Assembly (NCBI GenBank): GCA_029556915.1
Contig: JAKQIT010000050.1
Location: 92,375 to 156,374, forward strand
Origin: Pseudomonadota bacterium
GTDB taxonomy: Bacteria; Pseudomonadota; Gammaproteobacteria; Burkholderiales; Methylophilaceae
Length of the DNA: 64,000 nucleotides
Direction of reading: 5' to 3'
Shown here: positions 54,281 to 63,866 of the stretch, one piece after another
How the letters are laid out: the number at the start of each line of letters is the position of its first letter
How positions within the stretch are numbered: the stretch's first letter is position 1
Notes under the pieces: generated by a model
Database searches by the model: none
What the model saw: the letters and a program-made list of their open reading frames with translations, nothing else
Told to the model about the DNA's origin: nothing
Made by a program: the position numbers and the translations under genes

Positions 54281-54658
54281 ATGCGATTCAAACAGTTACG
54301 ATCATTTCGTACATTTATCTTTCTGCTGCTAGCAGTATTCTTTACTGATACTGTTTACGCTAGCGGCATGATGGTGGCTGACCAACTGTCTGCCAATCAC
54401 ACAGTAAATGCTGAAAGCCATAATCATGATGGTCATGACATGAATCAACATGAAAACCATCAGCACGACCCAGGTCAGAAACAATCAACTAATGACCATT
54501 GCTCTAAATGCGGTCACTGCATGGCTTGTTTTACCGTTCTGCCACCAAGTCAATTAGACAATATGCAAGCCCAGGTTTTAGCAATCGGTATCAGCTTGTT
54601 TGAACCAAGTTATCACTCGCACATCAGTGCGCAGCCTCAAAGACCTCCCATTTCTTAA
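54281..54658 (+). CDS. Small secreted His/Cys-rich protein heading the DUF2231-TolC-oxidase genes
   Basis: 125 residues, signal peptide ending VYA (about 26). A His-rich segment (SHNHDGHDMNQHENHQHD) is followed by a cysteine group (HCSKCGHCMAC), a likely metal site, and a proline-rich end (PQRPPIS). Same plan as the proteins at 34454, 42377 and 45002. A possible promoter TTGAAA (54247) with TAAACT (54269) would start the mRNA almost at the ATG; no RBS is seen. Probably a periplasmic metal buffer or sensor. Confidence 0.6.
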   Translation: MRFKQLRSFRTFIFLLLAVFFTDTVYASGMMVADQLSANHTVNAESHNHDGHDMNQHENHQHDPGQKQSTNDHCSKCGHCMACFTVLPPSQLDNMQAQVLAIGISLFEPSYHSHISAQPQRPPIS

Positions 54659-54678
54659 ATAAATCGATGGATTAATTT

Positions 54679-54719
54679 CAGCAACAGACTATTCGCCTGT
54701 TGCTGATTCTTCACATTTA
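54679..54719 (+). promoter_or_regulatory. Hairpin and conserved block after the small protein gene
   Basis: 9-bp perfect stem CAGCAACAG/CTGTTGCTG, then ATTCTTCACATTTA. The 14-nt block is identical at 34845-34858, also right after a hairpin and between a small Cys/His protein gene and an export gene. Confidence 0.6.
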
Positions 54720-54738
54720 TTTTTGAAATGAGATTTCG

Positions 54739-56022
54739 ATGAAACTATTCAACTTATCGTTGTTTATTCTTTCTCTTGGTATAGGTATATCTGCGCCAGT
54801 ATGGTCAGCAGATGCCCCCCAAGAGACCACTATCTATCAATCATCCTTTGATGATTACAAACCCCTATCTGAAGACAACTTGTCAGATTGGAAATCTATT
54901 AACGTGCCCTCAAATGGCGGTGGTCATGCTGGACACTCTATGGCAGGCATGCAACATAGCATGACTCCGGAACAGATGGCTAATATGCCTTCCGACAGCA
55001 AAGAAATGTCTACTATGGAGGGTATGGACCATAGCAGCATGGAAGGCATGAAAAAAGCCGCGCCAGACAATATGAAAGGCATGGATCACAGCCAAATGAA
55101 ACACGACCATGCTATGCCGCCAATGTCAGGCATGGACCATTCTAAAATGGCTGGAATGGACATGGATCATGGCAACATGAAGTCCATGCCTGACAGCAAA
55201 TCAGCAATGCAGCCTATGAAAAAAGATGATATGCCGGAGATGAAACATGAAGAAATGGCTGGGCATGATCACAGTGGGTCTGATATGAAGGCGATGGACC
55301 ATTCAAAAATGAGTGAGTCAAAGCCGAATGATGTGCAACCAGGTCATGAAGGTGCCGCGCAAGATGAATCTCAACCTCACGAGCACGCATCTTCACAAGC
55401 GTCTGAACATGCAGGGATGTCTATGCCCTCAATGGCACCTACAATACCAGCCATACCGCAGATAATCCCTAATCTCCATCCTGTCGTGGTGCATTTCCCC
55501 ATTGCTTTAACCATAATTGCTTTTCTGTTGAGTATCGCTGCTTACGCACGTCGCAGCCATCCTGTCTCTGCGCAACTGGCTGCCGCCGGTCACTTTACCC
55601 TGTGGCTCGCTGCAATCGGGGCTGCTGCAGCCGTATTATTTGGCTGGCTCGCATTTAATTCGGTCAATCATGATGATGCAGGGCATGCTGCCATGTTGTT
55701 ACACCGTTCTTGGGCCATTCCAACGGCTTTAGGCTTAATCTTGCTGGCTAGCTGGGATGCATGGAAGTATCGCGTCAATGAACTGATATCGGTGCCAATG
55801 CTGTTTTTACTTTTCCTGCTTTCTCAAGCTATCGCAGTAACAGGATGGCTGGGAGGAGAGGTGGTCTACCGTCATGGGATTGGCGTGTTATCACTGCCAG
55901 CCAGCGAAGGCACTGGCCATGGTCATCACGAGGGTGCAGATGTTACTGCTACGCCTAAGGCTGGACCTGAAGAACACACAGAAATGAATAGTGATGAAAA
56001 AGGAGAATCGCATGAGCACTAA
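54739..56022 (+). CDS. Met/His-rich copper-binding region joined to a DUF2231 membrane domain
   Basis: 427 residues. Signal peptide ending WSA (about 24). Residues about 60-235 are a low-complexity region of repeated Met-Asp-His-Ser units (MEGMDHSSMEGM, MSGMDHSKMAGMDMDHGNM), like the Met-motif regions of CopA/CopB/PcoB proteins. Residues about 240-390 form a DUF2231 domain with four membrane helices (LHPVVVHFPIALTIIAFLL at its start, the family mark). A His-rich tail follows. It may collect Cu in the periplasm at the membrane. DUF2231 is also linked to redox or heme proteins. Overlaps the next gene. Confidence 0.8.
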   Translation: MKLFNLSLFILSLGIGISAPVWSADAPQETTIYQSSFDDYKPLSEDNLSDWKSINVPSNGGGHAGHSMAGMQHSMTPEQMANMPSDSKEMSTMEGMDHSSMEGMKKAAPDNMKGMDHSQMKHDHAMPPMSGMDHSKMAGMDMDHGNMKSMPDSKSAMQPMKKDDMPEMKHEEMAGHDHSGSDMKAMDHSKMSESKPNDVQPGHEGAAQDESQPHEHASSQASEHAGMSMPSMAPTIPAIPQIIPNLHPVVVHFPIALTIIAFLLSIAAYARRSHPVSAQLAAAGHFTLWLAAIGAAAAVLFGWLAFNSVNHDDAGHAAMLLHRSWAIPTALGLILLASWDAWKYRVNELISVPMLFLLFLLSQAIAVTGWLGGEVVYRHGIGVLSLPASEGTGHGHHEGADVTATPKAGPEEHTEMNSDEKGESHEH

Positions 56023-57400
56023 TACTCCACATACAGCTTTCAAATCTCGTACTGTAATCGTCCTTATCAGTGCCAGTATTGCGCTAGGCGGTTGTGCTAC
56101 TTTTTCTAAAGATGGAGGGTTCGGGGCTGTGCAAGACACTGCCCAAAAACACATCAAGCAGGAAGTGGTATGGCCAAAAACAGAAGGTGAAAAGAATCAA
56201 GTCACAGAACGCGTAAACGAATTATTATCAAAACGTTTAGATGTAGAGCAAGCCGTACAAATTGCGCTATTGAACAATAAAGGGTTGCAGGCGGATTTTT
56301 ATAATCTTGGTATATCGGAAGCCGATTTGGTGCAGGCTGGTCGTTTGCCTAACCCTAAGTTTTCGATGCTTTATACACGTAATGACGGTGATTATAAGAT
56401 CGAACAAATACTGACTTTTAATATTTTCTCGCTTATAACCATGCCAAAAATGCAAGAAATCGAACGTCAGAGATTTGTGCAAACTCAGAAAAAAACCGCT
56501 TTTGAAGTGATTAAAATCGCCAATCACACACGTATAGCCTATTTCAACGCAGTCGCGGCAACAGAGCAGGTACGCTATGGCGAGCAAGTAAAGGAATCTG
56601 CAGAAGCCAGTGCTGAATTAGCAAGAAGGATGGTTAAGGCAGGTAACTTTAACAAGCTACAGCAAGCACGTGAGCAGAGCTTTTATGCAGATGCAGCACT
56701 AGATTATGCAAATGCTAAAAATAAGCAAGTATCCGCATATGAAGCGCTATCACGCTTACTAGGCGTATCAATTGATCAGCTGATTTTGGAAGATCGACTA
56801 CCTGACCTACCTAAGTCACTCACTGATTTGCAGCCATTTGAGAAAGCAGCTTTTGAACAGCGCTTGGATTTACAGGCCATCCGACTGGAAACTGATGCAT
56901 TAGCGAAACAACTCGGGCTCACCAAGACGACACGTTTCATCAATGTGCTAGAAATTGGTCCTGCAAGAGTGTTAGAAGGTCGTCGCGGCGACCCATATAA
57001 AAAAGGGGTAGAGCTGTCATTTGAGTTGCCCATATTTGACTGGGGCACTGCACGCGTTGCACGGGCCGAATCCATTTATATGCAGTCACTCAATCGGGCT
57101 GCTCAGTTAGCAATCAATGCACAGTCTGAAATCCGTGAGGCCTATAACGCTTATCGCACCAATTATGATGTAACAAAGCATATACGTGATGAAATTGTGC
57201 CGCTCCGCAAGAAAATCCTGCAAGAAAACCAGCTGCGTTATAACGGTATGCTAACAAGCCCATTTGAACTGTTTGGCGACGCACGCGCACAAGTTACCAG
57301 TGTGAAAAGCTATATCGAAGCTTTACGTGAGTTCTGGGTGGCCGATAGCGCATTACAAATGACGCTGATTGGTAACGAAAATATGATGGAAGGAAATTAA
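56012..57400 (+). CDS. TolC-family outer-membrane lipoprotein paired with the multicopper oxidase
   Basis: 462 residues from ATG 56012 (AAGGAG upstream). Lipobox LGGC (about residue 28). Two TolC-like repeats: LDVEQAVQIALLNNKGLQADFYNLGISEAD and LRYNGMLTSPFELFGDARAQV (in pieces). It starts inside the end of the DUF2231 gene and ends 1 nt before the oxidase gene. No adaptor or pump gene goes with it, so it may serve a non-RND route or share with the other pumps. Such TolC plus multicopper oxidase pairs are seen in copper islands of many proteobacteria. Confidence 0.85.
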   Translation: MSTNTPHTAFKSRTVIVLISASIALGGCATFSKDGGFGAVQDTAQKHIKQEVVWPKTEGEKNQVTERVNELLSKRLDVEQAVQIALLNNKGLQADFYNLGISEADLVQAGRLPNPKFSMLYTRNDGDYKIEQILTFNIFSLITMPKMQEIERQRFVQTQKKTAFEVIKIANHTRIAYFNAVAATEQVRYGEQVKESAEASAELARRMVKAGNFNKLQQAREQSFYADAALDYANAKNKQVSAYEALSRLLGVSIDQLILEDRLPDLPKSLTDLQPFEKAAFEQRLDLQAIRLETDALAKQLGLTKTTRFINVLEIGPARVLEGRRGDPYKKGVELSFELPIFDWGTARVARAESIYMQSLNRAAQLAINAQSEIREAYNAYRTNYDVTKHIRDEIVPLRKKILQENQLRYNGMLTSPFELFGDARAQVTSVKSYIEALREFWVADSALQMTLIGNENMMEGN

Positions 57401-57401
57401 C

Positions 57402-58796
57402 ATGGATTTTTCTAAATTTAGTAGACGTGACTTCTTTAAATTAGCAGGTGCTGGCATCGCCGCATCTACTGTAAGCAAAGTCGCGATGGCCGCATTGCCA
57501 GAAATTGTTTCAACTGAACAAGCGAATACTCAGGCACCATTGCACCCCAATACTGGTAGACCCTATAACCCTGTTGTCACACTCAATGGCTGGAGTCTTC
57601 CTTGGCGTATGAATAAAGGCGTAAAAGAATTCCACCTAGTAGCCGAACCAGTACTGCGTGAAATGGCGCCAGGTATGAAGGCTCATTTATGGGGTTATAA
57701 CGGGCAAAGTCCAGGTCCTACGATTGAAGTGGTTGAAGGGGATAAAGTAAGGATTTTTGTGACGAACCGATTGCCTGAAATTACCAGTATTCACTGGCAC
57801 GGCCAGCGATTACCTAATGGCATGGATGGCGTAAGCGGGCTGAATCAGCCGCCAATACCGCCTGGTAAGACTTTTATGTATGAATTTGAGGCAAAGCGTG
57901 CGGGCACGTTTATGTATCATCCCCATGCTGATGAAATGCTGCAAATGGCGATGGGTATGATGGGGAGCTGGGTCACACATCCTAAAAACCCAAAATTCAT
58001 GCCTGTGGATCGTGATTTTGTCTTTCTGCTGAATGCATATGATATTGATCCTGGCAGCTACACACCTAAAGTTAACACCATGTTGGATTTCAATCTATGG
58101 ACATTTAACAGTCGAGTTTTCCCTGGGATCGAACCTATTGTCGTCAAAAAGAATGATCGTGTTCGTATTCGCGTTGGCAATCTCACGATGACGAGTCATC
58201 CGATTCATTTACACGGACACGAGTTTCAAGTCACCGGCACTGATGGTGGATGGGTTCCAGCTTCTGCTCGCTGGCCTGAAGTAACAACTGATATCGCTGT
58301 AGGACAGATGCGTGCTATAGAGTTTATTGCAAATGAGCCTGGTGATTGGGCATTTCACTGTCATAAAAGTCATCACACCATGAATGCGATGGGGCATGAC
58401 GTGCCTACATTACTTGGCGTTAAACAAGGAGACTTGATGAAAAAAATCGGCAATTTGGTACCTGAGTATATGCCGATGGGTGAAACGGGTATGTCTGAGA
58501 TGACAGAGATGGCTGAGATGATGGAAATGCCACTTCCTGAAAACACTTTGCCTATGATGAGTGGTAAAGCTCAGTTTGGCGCCGTTGAAATGGGCGGCAT
58601 GTTCACTACAGTCAAAGTAAGAGAGGGGCTTGCTCGCAATGATTACAAAGACCCTGGTTACTTTAATCATCCTAAAGGCACTGTTGCACGTGAAGTAACA
58701 AATGACTTGCCACCAGTGGAGCGGTCACAAACGACTGTACCAGAAGGTGGCATGGAAATGTCTGTACGTAAGCCGATGGGTGATATGAAGCATTAA
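57402..58796 (+). CDS. Tat-exported multicopper oxidase (CopA/CueO-like)
   Basis: 464 residues. Tat signal SRRDFFKLAGAG at the start. The copper-binding motifs are all visible: IHWHGQRLPNGMDG (about 130), MYHPHADEMLQM (about 172), HPIHLHGHEF (about 267) and the type-1/trinuclear motif AFHCHKSHH (about 318). After the last cupredoxin part a Met-rich tail (MSEMTEMAEMMEMPLP) may bind Cu(I). It would oxidise Cu(I) to less toxic Cu(II) in the periplasm, and could also oxidise Fe(II). Cotranscribed with the TolC-like gene before it; a hairpin follows. Confidence 0.92.
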   Translation: MDFSKFSRRDFFKLAGAGIAASTVSKVAMAALPEIVSTEQANTQAPLHPNTGRPYNPVVTLNGWSLPWRMNKGVKEFHLVAEPVLREMAPGMKAHLWGYNGQSPGPTIEVVEGDKVRIFVTNRLPEITSIHWHGQRLPNGMDGVSGLNQPPIPPGKTFMYEFEAKRAGTFMYHPHADEMLQMAMGMMGSWVTHPKNPKFMPVDRDFVFLLNAYDIDPGSYTPKVNTMLDFNLWTFNSRVFPGIEPIVVKKNDRVRIRVGNLTMTSHPIHLHGHEFQVTGTDGGWVPASARWPEVTTDIAVGQMRAIEFIANEPGDWAFHCHKSHHTMNAMGHDVPTLLGVKQGDLMKKIGNLVPEYMPMGETGMSEMTEMAEMMEMPLPENTLPMMSGKAQFGAVEMGGMFTTVKVREGLARNDYKDPGYFNHPKGTVAREVTNDLPPVERSQTTVPEGGMEMSVRKPMGDMKH

Positions 58797-58813
58797 TTAG
58801 AATGTAGTTAACG

Positions 58814-58848
58814 CCCCTCATACTAAAATCCGAAATTAGTATAAGGGG
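58814..58848 (+). terminator. Hairpin after the multicopper oxidase
   Basis: 13-bp stem CCCCTCATACTAA/TTAGTATAAGGGG (one mismatch), 9-nt loop, no T-run. Likely a 3'-end or processing structure. Confidence 0.5.
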
Positions 58849-58951
58849 ATCGAATCACCGTTAGTGCGTTAGGAAACAGACAGTCAGTGTAATTAGGTGG
58901 ATGCTAGGATAGCAAGTATCTATTTAAGTATTAATGAAAAGGAATTTCACC

Positions 58952-59203
58952 ATGCAAACTGAACAAATAAAAGTAACAGGGATGACCTGTGGCGGCTGTA
59001 GTAGTAATGTTACAAAAGCATTGAGGGCTGTGAATGGAGTAGATAATGTCATCGTTTCATTATCAGACGCTAACGCAACCGTACAATTCGATGAGAAGCT
59101 TACTTCACCTGAACAATTGAAATCAGCAATACGAGAAGCCGGTTATGGCATAGATGTCGCTAACACCCCCCAGCAATCTACGGGTAAAGGTTGCTGTGGG
59201 TAA
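58952..59203 (+). CDS. copZ: CopZ-like copper chaperone (HMA domain)
   Basis: 83 residues from ATG 58952 (AAAAGGA upstream; an ATG at 58934 is in frame but lacks an RBS). Single heavy-metal-associated domain with the Cu(I) loop GMTCGGCSS and the rest of the ferredoxin fold ([18 protein letters not shown]). The last residues CCG add a second cysteine pair. It carries Cu(I) to the ATPase encoded 29 nt downstream. Confidence 0.92.
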   Translation: MQTEQIKVTGMTCGGCSSNVTKALRAVNGVDNVIVSLSDANATVQFDEKLTSPEQLKSAIREAGYGIDVANTPQQSTGKGCCG

Positions 59204-59232
59204 TCATTGATAAAACATTAGGAGTCAATGTC

Positions 59233-61554
59233 ATGGATGCCAATGATGCTACAAAGCCAGTATTAACAGATCCAGTCTGTGGCATGACGGTGACGGAACA
59301 GTCACCACATGTCTTCAAGTATAAGAATAAGCCAGTTTATTTTTGCAGTGCCGGTTGCAAGACTAAGTTTGCAGCTGATCCAGTTAAATATTTGGCTGAT
59401 GATTCAAACTCAAACATCACTGCATCAGAAATAAAACCAAGCACTTCAGAAACTATCCCCACGGGTACGATTTACACCTGCCCGATGCACCCAGAGGTGA
59501 GGCAAGACCATGCGGGCGCTTGTCCTAAATGCGGCATGGCATTAGAACCAGAAATGCCTAACTTAAATGATGAAGAGAGTCCTGAGCTGGCAGACTTCAA
59601 GCGGCGCTTTATTTGGACGCTGCCATTAACTATCATCGTTACCATTCTGGCGATGGTGGGTCACCGTTTTCAATGGTTTGAAATGACCACCCAAAGCTGG
59701 ATTGAGCTGGTGCTGTCGCTACCCATCGTATTATGGGCAGGCTGGTCGTTCTTTGTACGCGGCGTTCAATCAGTACTGAATCGCAGCCCGAATATGTGGA
59801 CATTAATAGGTCTGGGTACTGCCGCAGCATTTGTTTACAGCGTTGTTGCGACAGTGATGCCCAATGTATTCCCTGCATCGTTTATGGCGATGGGCCGCGT
59901 AGCTGTCTATTTTGAAGCGGCAGCTGTGATTATTTCACTAACCTTACTTGGCCAGATTCTCGAACTCAAGGCACGCTCACAAACGTCTGCTGCGATTAAA
60001 TCTTTGCTTGGCTTATCACCTAAAACTGCTCGCAGGATCAATGCCGATGGCGTAGAAGAAGATGTGCCGCTCACGCACGTACATGTGGGTGACCTGCTAC
60101 GCATCCGTCCAGGTGAAAAGGTGCCAGTGGATGGCGTGGTGACAGAAGGTGGAAGTGCAGTGGATGAATCTATGCTCACGGGTGAACCGATGCCAGTGAC
60201 TAAAGGTATCGGCGATAAGCTCATAGGTGCAACGCTCAATACCAATGGCGCCATGGTCATGCGCTCAGAAAAAGTAGGGTCACAAACGGTGCTAGCCAGT
60301 ATTGTACAAATGGTATTACAAGCCCAACGCTCCAAAGCCCCTATGCAACGGATGGCAGACCAAGTAGCTGGCTATTTTGTCGTCACAGTTGTTGGTATTG
60401 CACTGCTGACATTTGTAGTCTGGGGGATATTTGGTCCAGAACCAAGTTGGGTTTACGGATTAATCAACGCAGTCGCTGTACTCATCATTGCCTGTCCATG
60501 CGCGCTTGGGTTAGCTACTCCAATGTCTATCATGGTCGCCACTGGAAAGGCTGCAACGCAAGGCGTGCTATTTCGTGACGCAGCTGCCATCGAGAATTTC
60601 CGCAAAGTTGATACCTTAATTGTAGACAAGACTGGTACCTTAACCGAAGGTAAACCGCGCTTCAATCGTGCTTTAGCATCATCAGGTTATACCGAAGACG
60701 AAGTATTACGCTTGGCAGCAAGTCTTGACCAAGGTAGTGAACACCCATTGGCTGATGCGATTGTAAAAGCAGCACGTGAAAAATCTTTGAATCTTGATAA
60801 AGTGGATAAATTTGAATCCAGTACAGGTATTGGCGTACGCGGTACTCTGAATGGTAAACAATTGGCGCTTGGGAATACTGCGCTGATGAATCAGCTAAAT
60901 ATTCAAATCGACTCATTAAAAATACAGGCTGACGAATTGCGTGCAACAGGCGCTAGCGTGATGTATCTAGCAGTTGATGGCCAACTTGCTGGGTTGTTAT
61001 CAGTATCAGACCCGATTAAGGAGAGCACAACCGAAGCATTAACTAACTTAAAGACTTCAGGTATGCGTGTCATCATGGCTACAGGCGATGGTCTGCTTAC
61101 TGCAAAGTCAGTGGCCGCCAAGTTGGGCATTGATGAAGTTTATGGTGAAGTAAAACCCGCAGATAAATTAGCGTTAGTAGATAAGTTGCAACGCGAAGGC
61201 CGCATTGTGGCAATGGCTGGGGACGGTATCAACGATGCCCCTGCATTAGCCAAAGCAGACGTAGGTGTGGCGATGGGAACTGGCACTGATGTGGCGATGA
61301 ATAGTGCTCAAGTGACACTTGTTAAAGGTGACTTACGAGGTATTGCCCAAGCACGTGTCATTTCTGAACAAACCATCGTCAATATGAAACAGAATCTGGG
61401 GTTTGCATTCGTTTATAACGCGTTGGGGGTGCCATTAGCCGCTGGTGTGCTTTATCCATTTACAGGTTGGCTACTCTCACCCATGATTGCAGCATTAGCG
61501 ATGAGTTTAAGTTCAGTTTCTGTAATTACTAATGCATTAAGATTAAGAAAATAA
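59233..61554 (+). CDS. copA: Cu(I)-exporting P1B ATPase with YHS and HMBD domains
   Basis: 773 residues from ATG 59233 (AGGAG upstream). The usual HMA domains are replaced by a YHS domain (DPVCGMTV to [15 protein letters not shown], about 12-50) and a heavy-metal-binding domain ([19 protein letters not shown], about 78-107). Core motifs: MLTGEPMPV, transport site [17 protein letters not shown] (Cu(I) type), [22 protein letters not shown] and [18 protein letters not shown]. Pumps Cu(I) out of the cytoplasm. It forms an operon with the CopZ-like gene. Confidence 0.94.
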   Translation: MDANDATKPVLTDPVCGMTVTEQSPHVFKYKNKPVYFCSAGCKTKFAADPVKYLADDSNSNITASEIKPSTSETIPTGTIYTCPMHPEVRQDHAGACPKCGMALEPEMPNLNDEESPELADFKRRFIWTLPLTIIVTILAMVGHRFQWFEMTTQSWIELVLSLPIVLWAGWSFFVRGVQSVLNRSPNMWTLIGLGTAAAFVYSVVATVMPNVFPASFMAMGRVAVYFEAAAVIISLTLLGQILELKARSQTSAAIKSLLGLSPKTARRINADGVEEDVPLTHVHVGDLLRIRPGEKVPVDGVVTEGGSAVDESMLTGEPMPVTKGIGDKLIGATLNTNGAMVMRSEKVGSQTVLASIVQMVLQAQRSKAPMQRMADQVAGYFVVTVVGIALLTFVVWGIFGPEPSWVYGLINAVAVLIIACPCALGLATPMSIMVATGKAATQGVLFRDAAAIENFRKVDTLIVDKTGTLTEGKPRFNRALASSGYTEDEVLRLAASLDQGSEHPLADAIVKAAREKSLNLDKVDKFESSTGIGVRGTLNGKQLALGNTALMNQLNIQIDSLKIQADELRATGASVMYLAVDGQLAGLLSVSDPIKESTTEALTNLKTSGMRVIMATGDGLLTAKSVAAKLGIDEVYGEVKPADKLALVDKLQREGRIVAMAGDGINDAPALAKADVGVAMGTGTDVAMNSAQVTLVKGDLRGIAQARVISEQTIVNMKQNLGFAFVYNALGVPLAAGVLYPFTGWLLSPMIAALAMSLSSVSVITNALRLRK

Positions 61555-61587
61555 ATAGATCTTAAGATGCTTTGAGTGTCTGCTTAG

Positions 61588-63240
61588 GGCCGAGGCTGTG
61601 TCAAAACACTCATAAATTGCATCTTAAATAAACACATTAATCTAGTTATTGTATAATGTAACCATATGATTATATTGTTTTATTTAAATATGAAGCGATT
61701 TATACAAGGTCAAGATAGAACACAAAGTACGCTTTTGCCAGAGCTGCTGGATGAATACATAGCAGAAGATAACCCAGTCCGCGTCATTGATATCTTTGTC
61801 GATCAATTAGCGTTATCAGCGTTAGGGTTTGAAGGCGTGAACCCTGCACAGACTGGTCGACCGTCTTATCATCCTGCTGCCATGCTCAAACTCTATATTT
61901 ACGGCTACCTCAACCGCATTCAATCTAGTAGGCGCTTGGAAGCAGAAGCCAATCGCAATGTTGAACTCATGTGGTTGATTGCAAGACTCAATCCTGACTT
62001 CAAAACCATTGCCAGATTCAGAAACGAGAACGGCCCTGCTATACGCAAGGTTTGCAGCCAGTTTGTAGAATTGTGCCGTCGTTTGAATTTATTTGCTGAC
62101 TCCATGGTGGCCATTGATGGCAGCAAGTTCAAAGCCGTCAACAGCTCTGATAATAACTACACACAAGCCAAGATTAAAAGTCGTATGCAAGCAGTGGAGA
62201 AAAACATCCAACAATACCTGGATGATTTAGAAGCGGCTGACATTAGTTCACCGAAACAATCAACACCCCATCAAGCACGCTTGACTGAACGTATCGCCAT
62301 GTTCCAAGCGCAAATGAAAGTACTGGAAACAATCGAAGCTAAGGTGCAGTCAACGCCAGATAAGCAACTCTCGCAAACAGACCCTGATGCACGCTCCATG
62401 CAACATCGTGGTGGTGGCATGGTGGGTTATAACGTACAGGCTGCTGTTGATACGCAACATCATCTCATTGTGGCACACGAGGTCACGACAGCTGGGCATG
62501 ATAGAGCGCAGTTATCGAACATGGGGAAGCAGGCAAAGGATGCCTTGCAAAAAGAGATGCTGACGGTGGTTGCAGATAAAGGCTACTACAAAGGTGAGGA
62601 AGTGGTGGCTTGTGTTGAGAGCGGCATTACGCCGATCATGCCAAAGTGTTTAACCTCAGGCAACAAAGCTAATGGCTTATTTGATAAACGCCACTTTGTG
62701 TACGATCCTAAGAGTAATACCTATCAATGTCCAGCAGGTGAATTGCTGATAGAACGTTTCCGCTCACTTGAGAAAGGTAGGCCGCACATCACCTATTGGA
62801 GTTCGAGCTGTAAGAATTGCACATTGAAATCTAGTTGCACGACCAGCGATCAAAGACGGATTAAGCGTTGGGAGAATGAGGCAATCTTGGATCAAATGCA
62901 ATCGAATCTAGAAAGCATGCCTGAGGCTATGAAGATTAGGCGATGCACCATAGAACATACCTTTGGTACCTTAAAACACTGGATGGGTGCTTCGCACTTC
63001 TTGATGAAAACCAAGGCGCATGTCAGTACAGAAATGAGCTTACATATTCTGGCATACAACATGAAGCGAGTAATAAGCATCATGGGAAGTGTGGCATTGA
63101 TGAAGGCGATGGTTGCTTAAGGCCTGTGGGCTTTCTTTGTGCCAAAGTTGTATAACAAACTTCGACCTAAAAAATTCCGACTGCCTCAGCGAGACATAAT
63201 TACAAATATCTGATTCTGGCGTTTTGACACAGCCTCGGCC
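61588..63240 (+). mobile_element. IS1182-family insertion sequence, complete
   Basis: 20-bp perfect terminal inverted repeats GGCCGAGGCTGTGTCAAAAC (61588-61607) and its reverse complement (63221-63240), enclosing one transposase gene; 1653 bp. No clear target duplication was found in the flanks. Confidence 0.93.
61690..63120 (+). CDS. IS1182-family transposase
   Basis: 476 residues from ATG 61690 (an in-frame ATG at 61666 is less usual for the family). DDE transposase: N-terminal domain KRFIQGQDRTQSTLLPELLDEYI, DUF772-type region, catalytic Asp in MVAIDGSKFKAVN (about 150), second Asp in VVADKGYY (about 298) and final acidic region near RRCTIEHTFGTLKHWMG (about 422). A CPAGE...CKNCTLKSSC cysteine set typical of the family is present. 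It lies complete between intact inverted repeats, so it may be active. Confidence 0.95.
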   Translation: MKRFIQGQDRTQSTLLPELLDEYIAEDNPVRVIDIFVDQLALSALGFEGVNPAQTGRPSYHPAAMLKLYIYGYLNRIQSSRRLEAEANRNVELMWLIARLNPDFKTIARFRNENGPAIRKVCSQFVELCRRLNLFADSMVAIDGSKFKAVNSSDNNYTQAKIKSRMQAVEKNIQQYLDDLEAADISSPKQSTPHQARLTERIAMFQAQMKVLETIEAKVQSTPDKQLSQTDPDARSMQHRGGGMVGYNVQAAVDTQHHLIVAHEVTTAGHDRAQLSNMGKQAKDALQKEMLTVVADKGYYKGEEVVACVESGITPIMPKCLTSGNKANGLFDKRHFVYDPKSNTYQCPAGELLIERFRSLEKGRPHITYWSSSCKNCTLKSSCTTSDQRRIKRWENEAILDQMQSNLESMPEAMKIRRCTIEHTFGTLKHWMGASHFLMKTKAHVSTEMSLHILAYNMKRVISIMGSVALMKAMVA

Positions 63241-63427
63241 GGAAGCCGACAAAATAAGTTACGAATTTATTTTAATAAATATGTAACTTTAAAACATTTT
63301 ATTGATCAATTTTTAACAGTCTTAAAGTGACTTAAAGACGGCTTTAAGGATTTCCCATTAATGCAGGATAAGTGCTGTATCTAATTATTTCTGTTATTAA
63401 TATTTTAGAGTTAGAATACTAATTCAG

Positions 63428-63491
63428 GTCACATATTTTGCGTCCCGCAACCGGTCTTGAGAGTCGGTAAATGCCGTGTAAAGTATGTGGC
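63428..63491 (+). ncRNA. 64-nt putative structured leader RNA, copy 2
   Basis: Same length as copy 1 and a near-identical core (38/40). Its outer 12-bp stem (GUCACAUAUUUU with AAAGUAUGUGGC plus one pair) keeps pairing despite many changes. A TAGAAT box ends 11 nt upstream. It lies about 78 nt before the interrupted gene at 63569. The 330-bp gap after the IS1182 copy holds nothing else that I recognise. Confidence 0.6.
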
Positions 63492-63568
63492 TTTTTCTTT
63501 ATCCAAAATAAATTTTAAAAATAAAAGTTAAGATTAGCATACTAAACTGAGTATTTTGGGAGTGAAAA

Positions 63569-63866
63569 TTGAATGAATCATTTCCATACATGCTGCCTGC
63601 CGAAGGTCAACTTCAAGAGCCTCAAGTTTTAAAGTTATGCAATGTACTAAAAAAATATGATCAGAAATTAGCAATTGCTGCAGTAGCAGGAATGCTAACA
63701 ATTCCAAAATTTCAAGCAAACTGCTATAGACTCGAAATCCTTGCTCATCTAATTGTTGCATCGTGTTCTGGTAACGCAAAATTAACTAGTAAACACATAT
63801 CCAATTGGCTCAATAGACAGCTTGGGGATTATCCTATTTCAACAATGGAAGACCCTGCCGAGGATA
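63569..63866 (+). pseudogene. Unknown gene, 5' part, interrupted by an IS110-type element
   Basis: About 98 codons from TTG 63569 (or ATG 63590). The protein start (ESFPYMLPAEGQLQEPQVLK) then LCNVLKKYDQKLAIAAVAGM has no family I recognise; it looks cytoplasmic and helical. Homology to a normal gene appears to stop near the MEDPAED segment, where the left end of the insertion sequence begins; the frame then runs on for 23 meaningless codons to 63934. Preceded by the second copy of the leader RNA. Confidence 0.5.

Noticed and set aside
61568-63260. Target-site duplication of the IS1182 copy
   Set aside because: The flanking bases on the two sides show no convincing direct repeat.
63428-63491. 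The 64-nt element as bridge RNA or end of the IS110-type element
   Set aside because: Copy 1 is 30 kb from any IS110-type gene, and copy 2 lies outside the left end of the IS with part of another gene in between. IS1111-group bridge RNAs are expected on the other side of the transposase gene.
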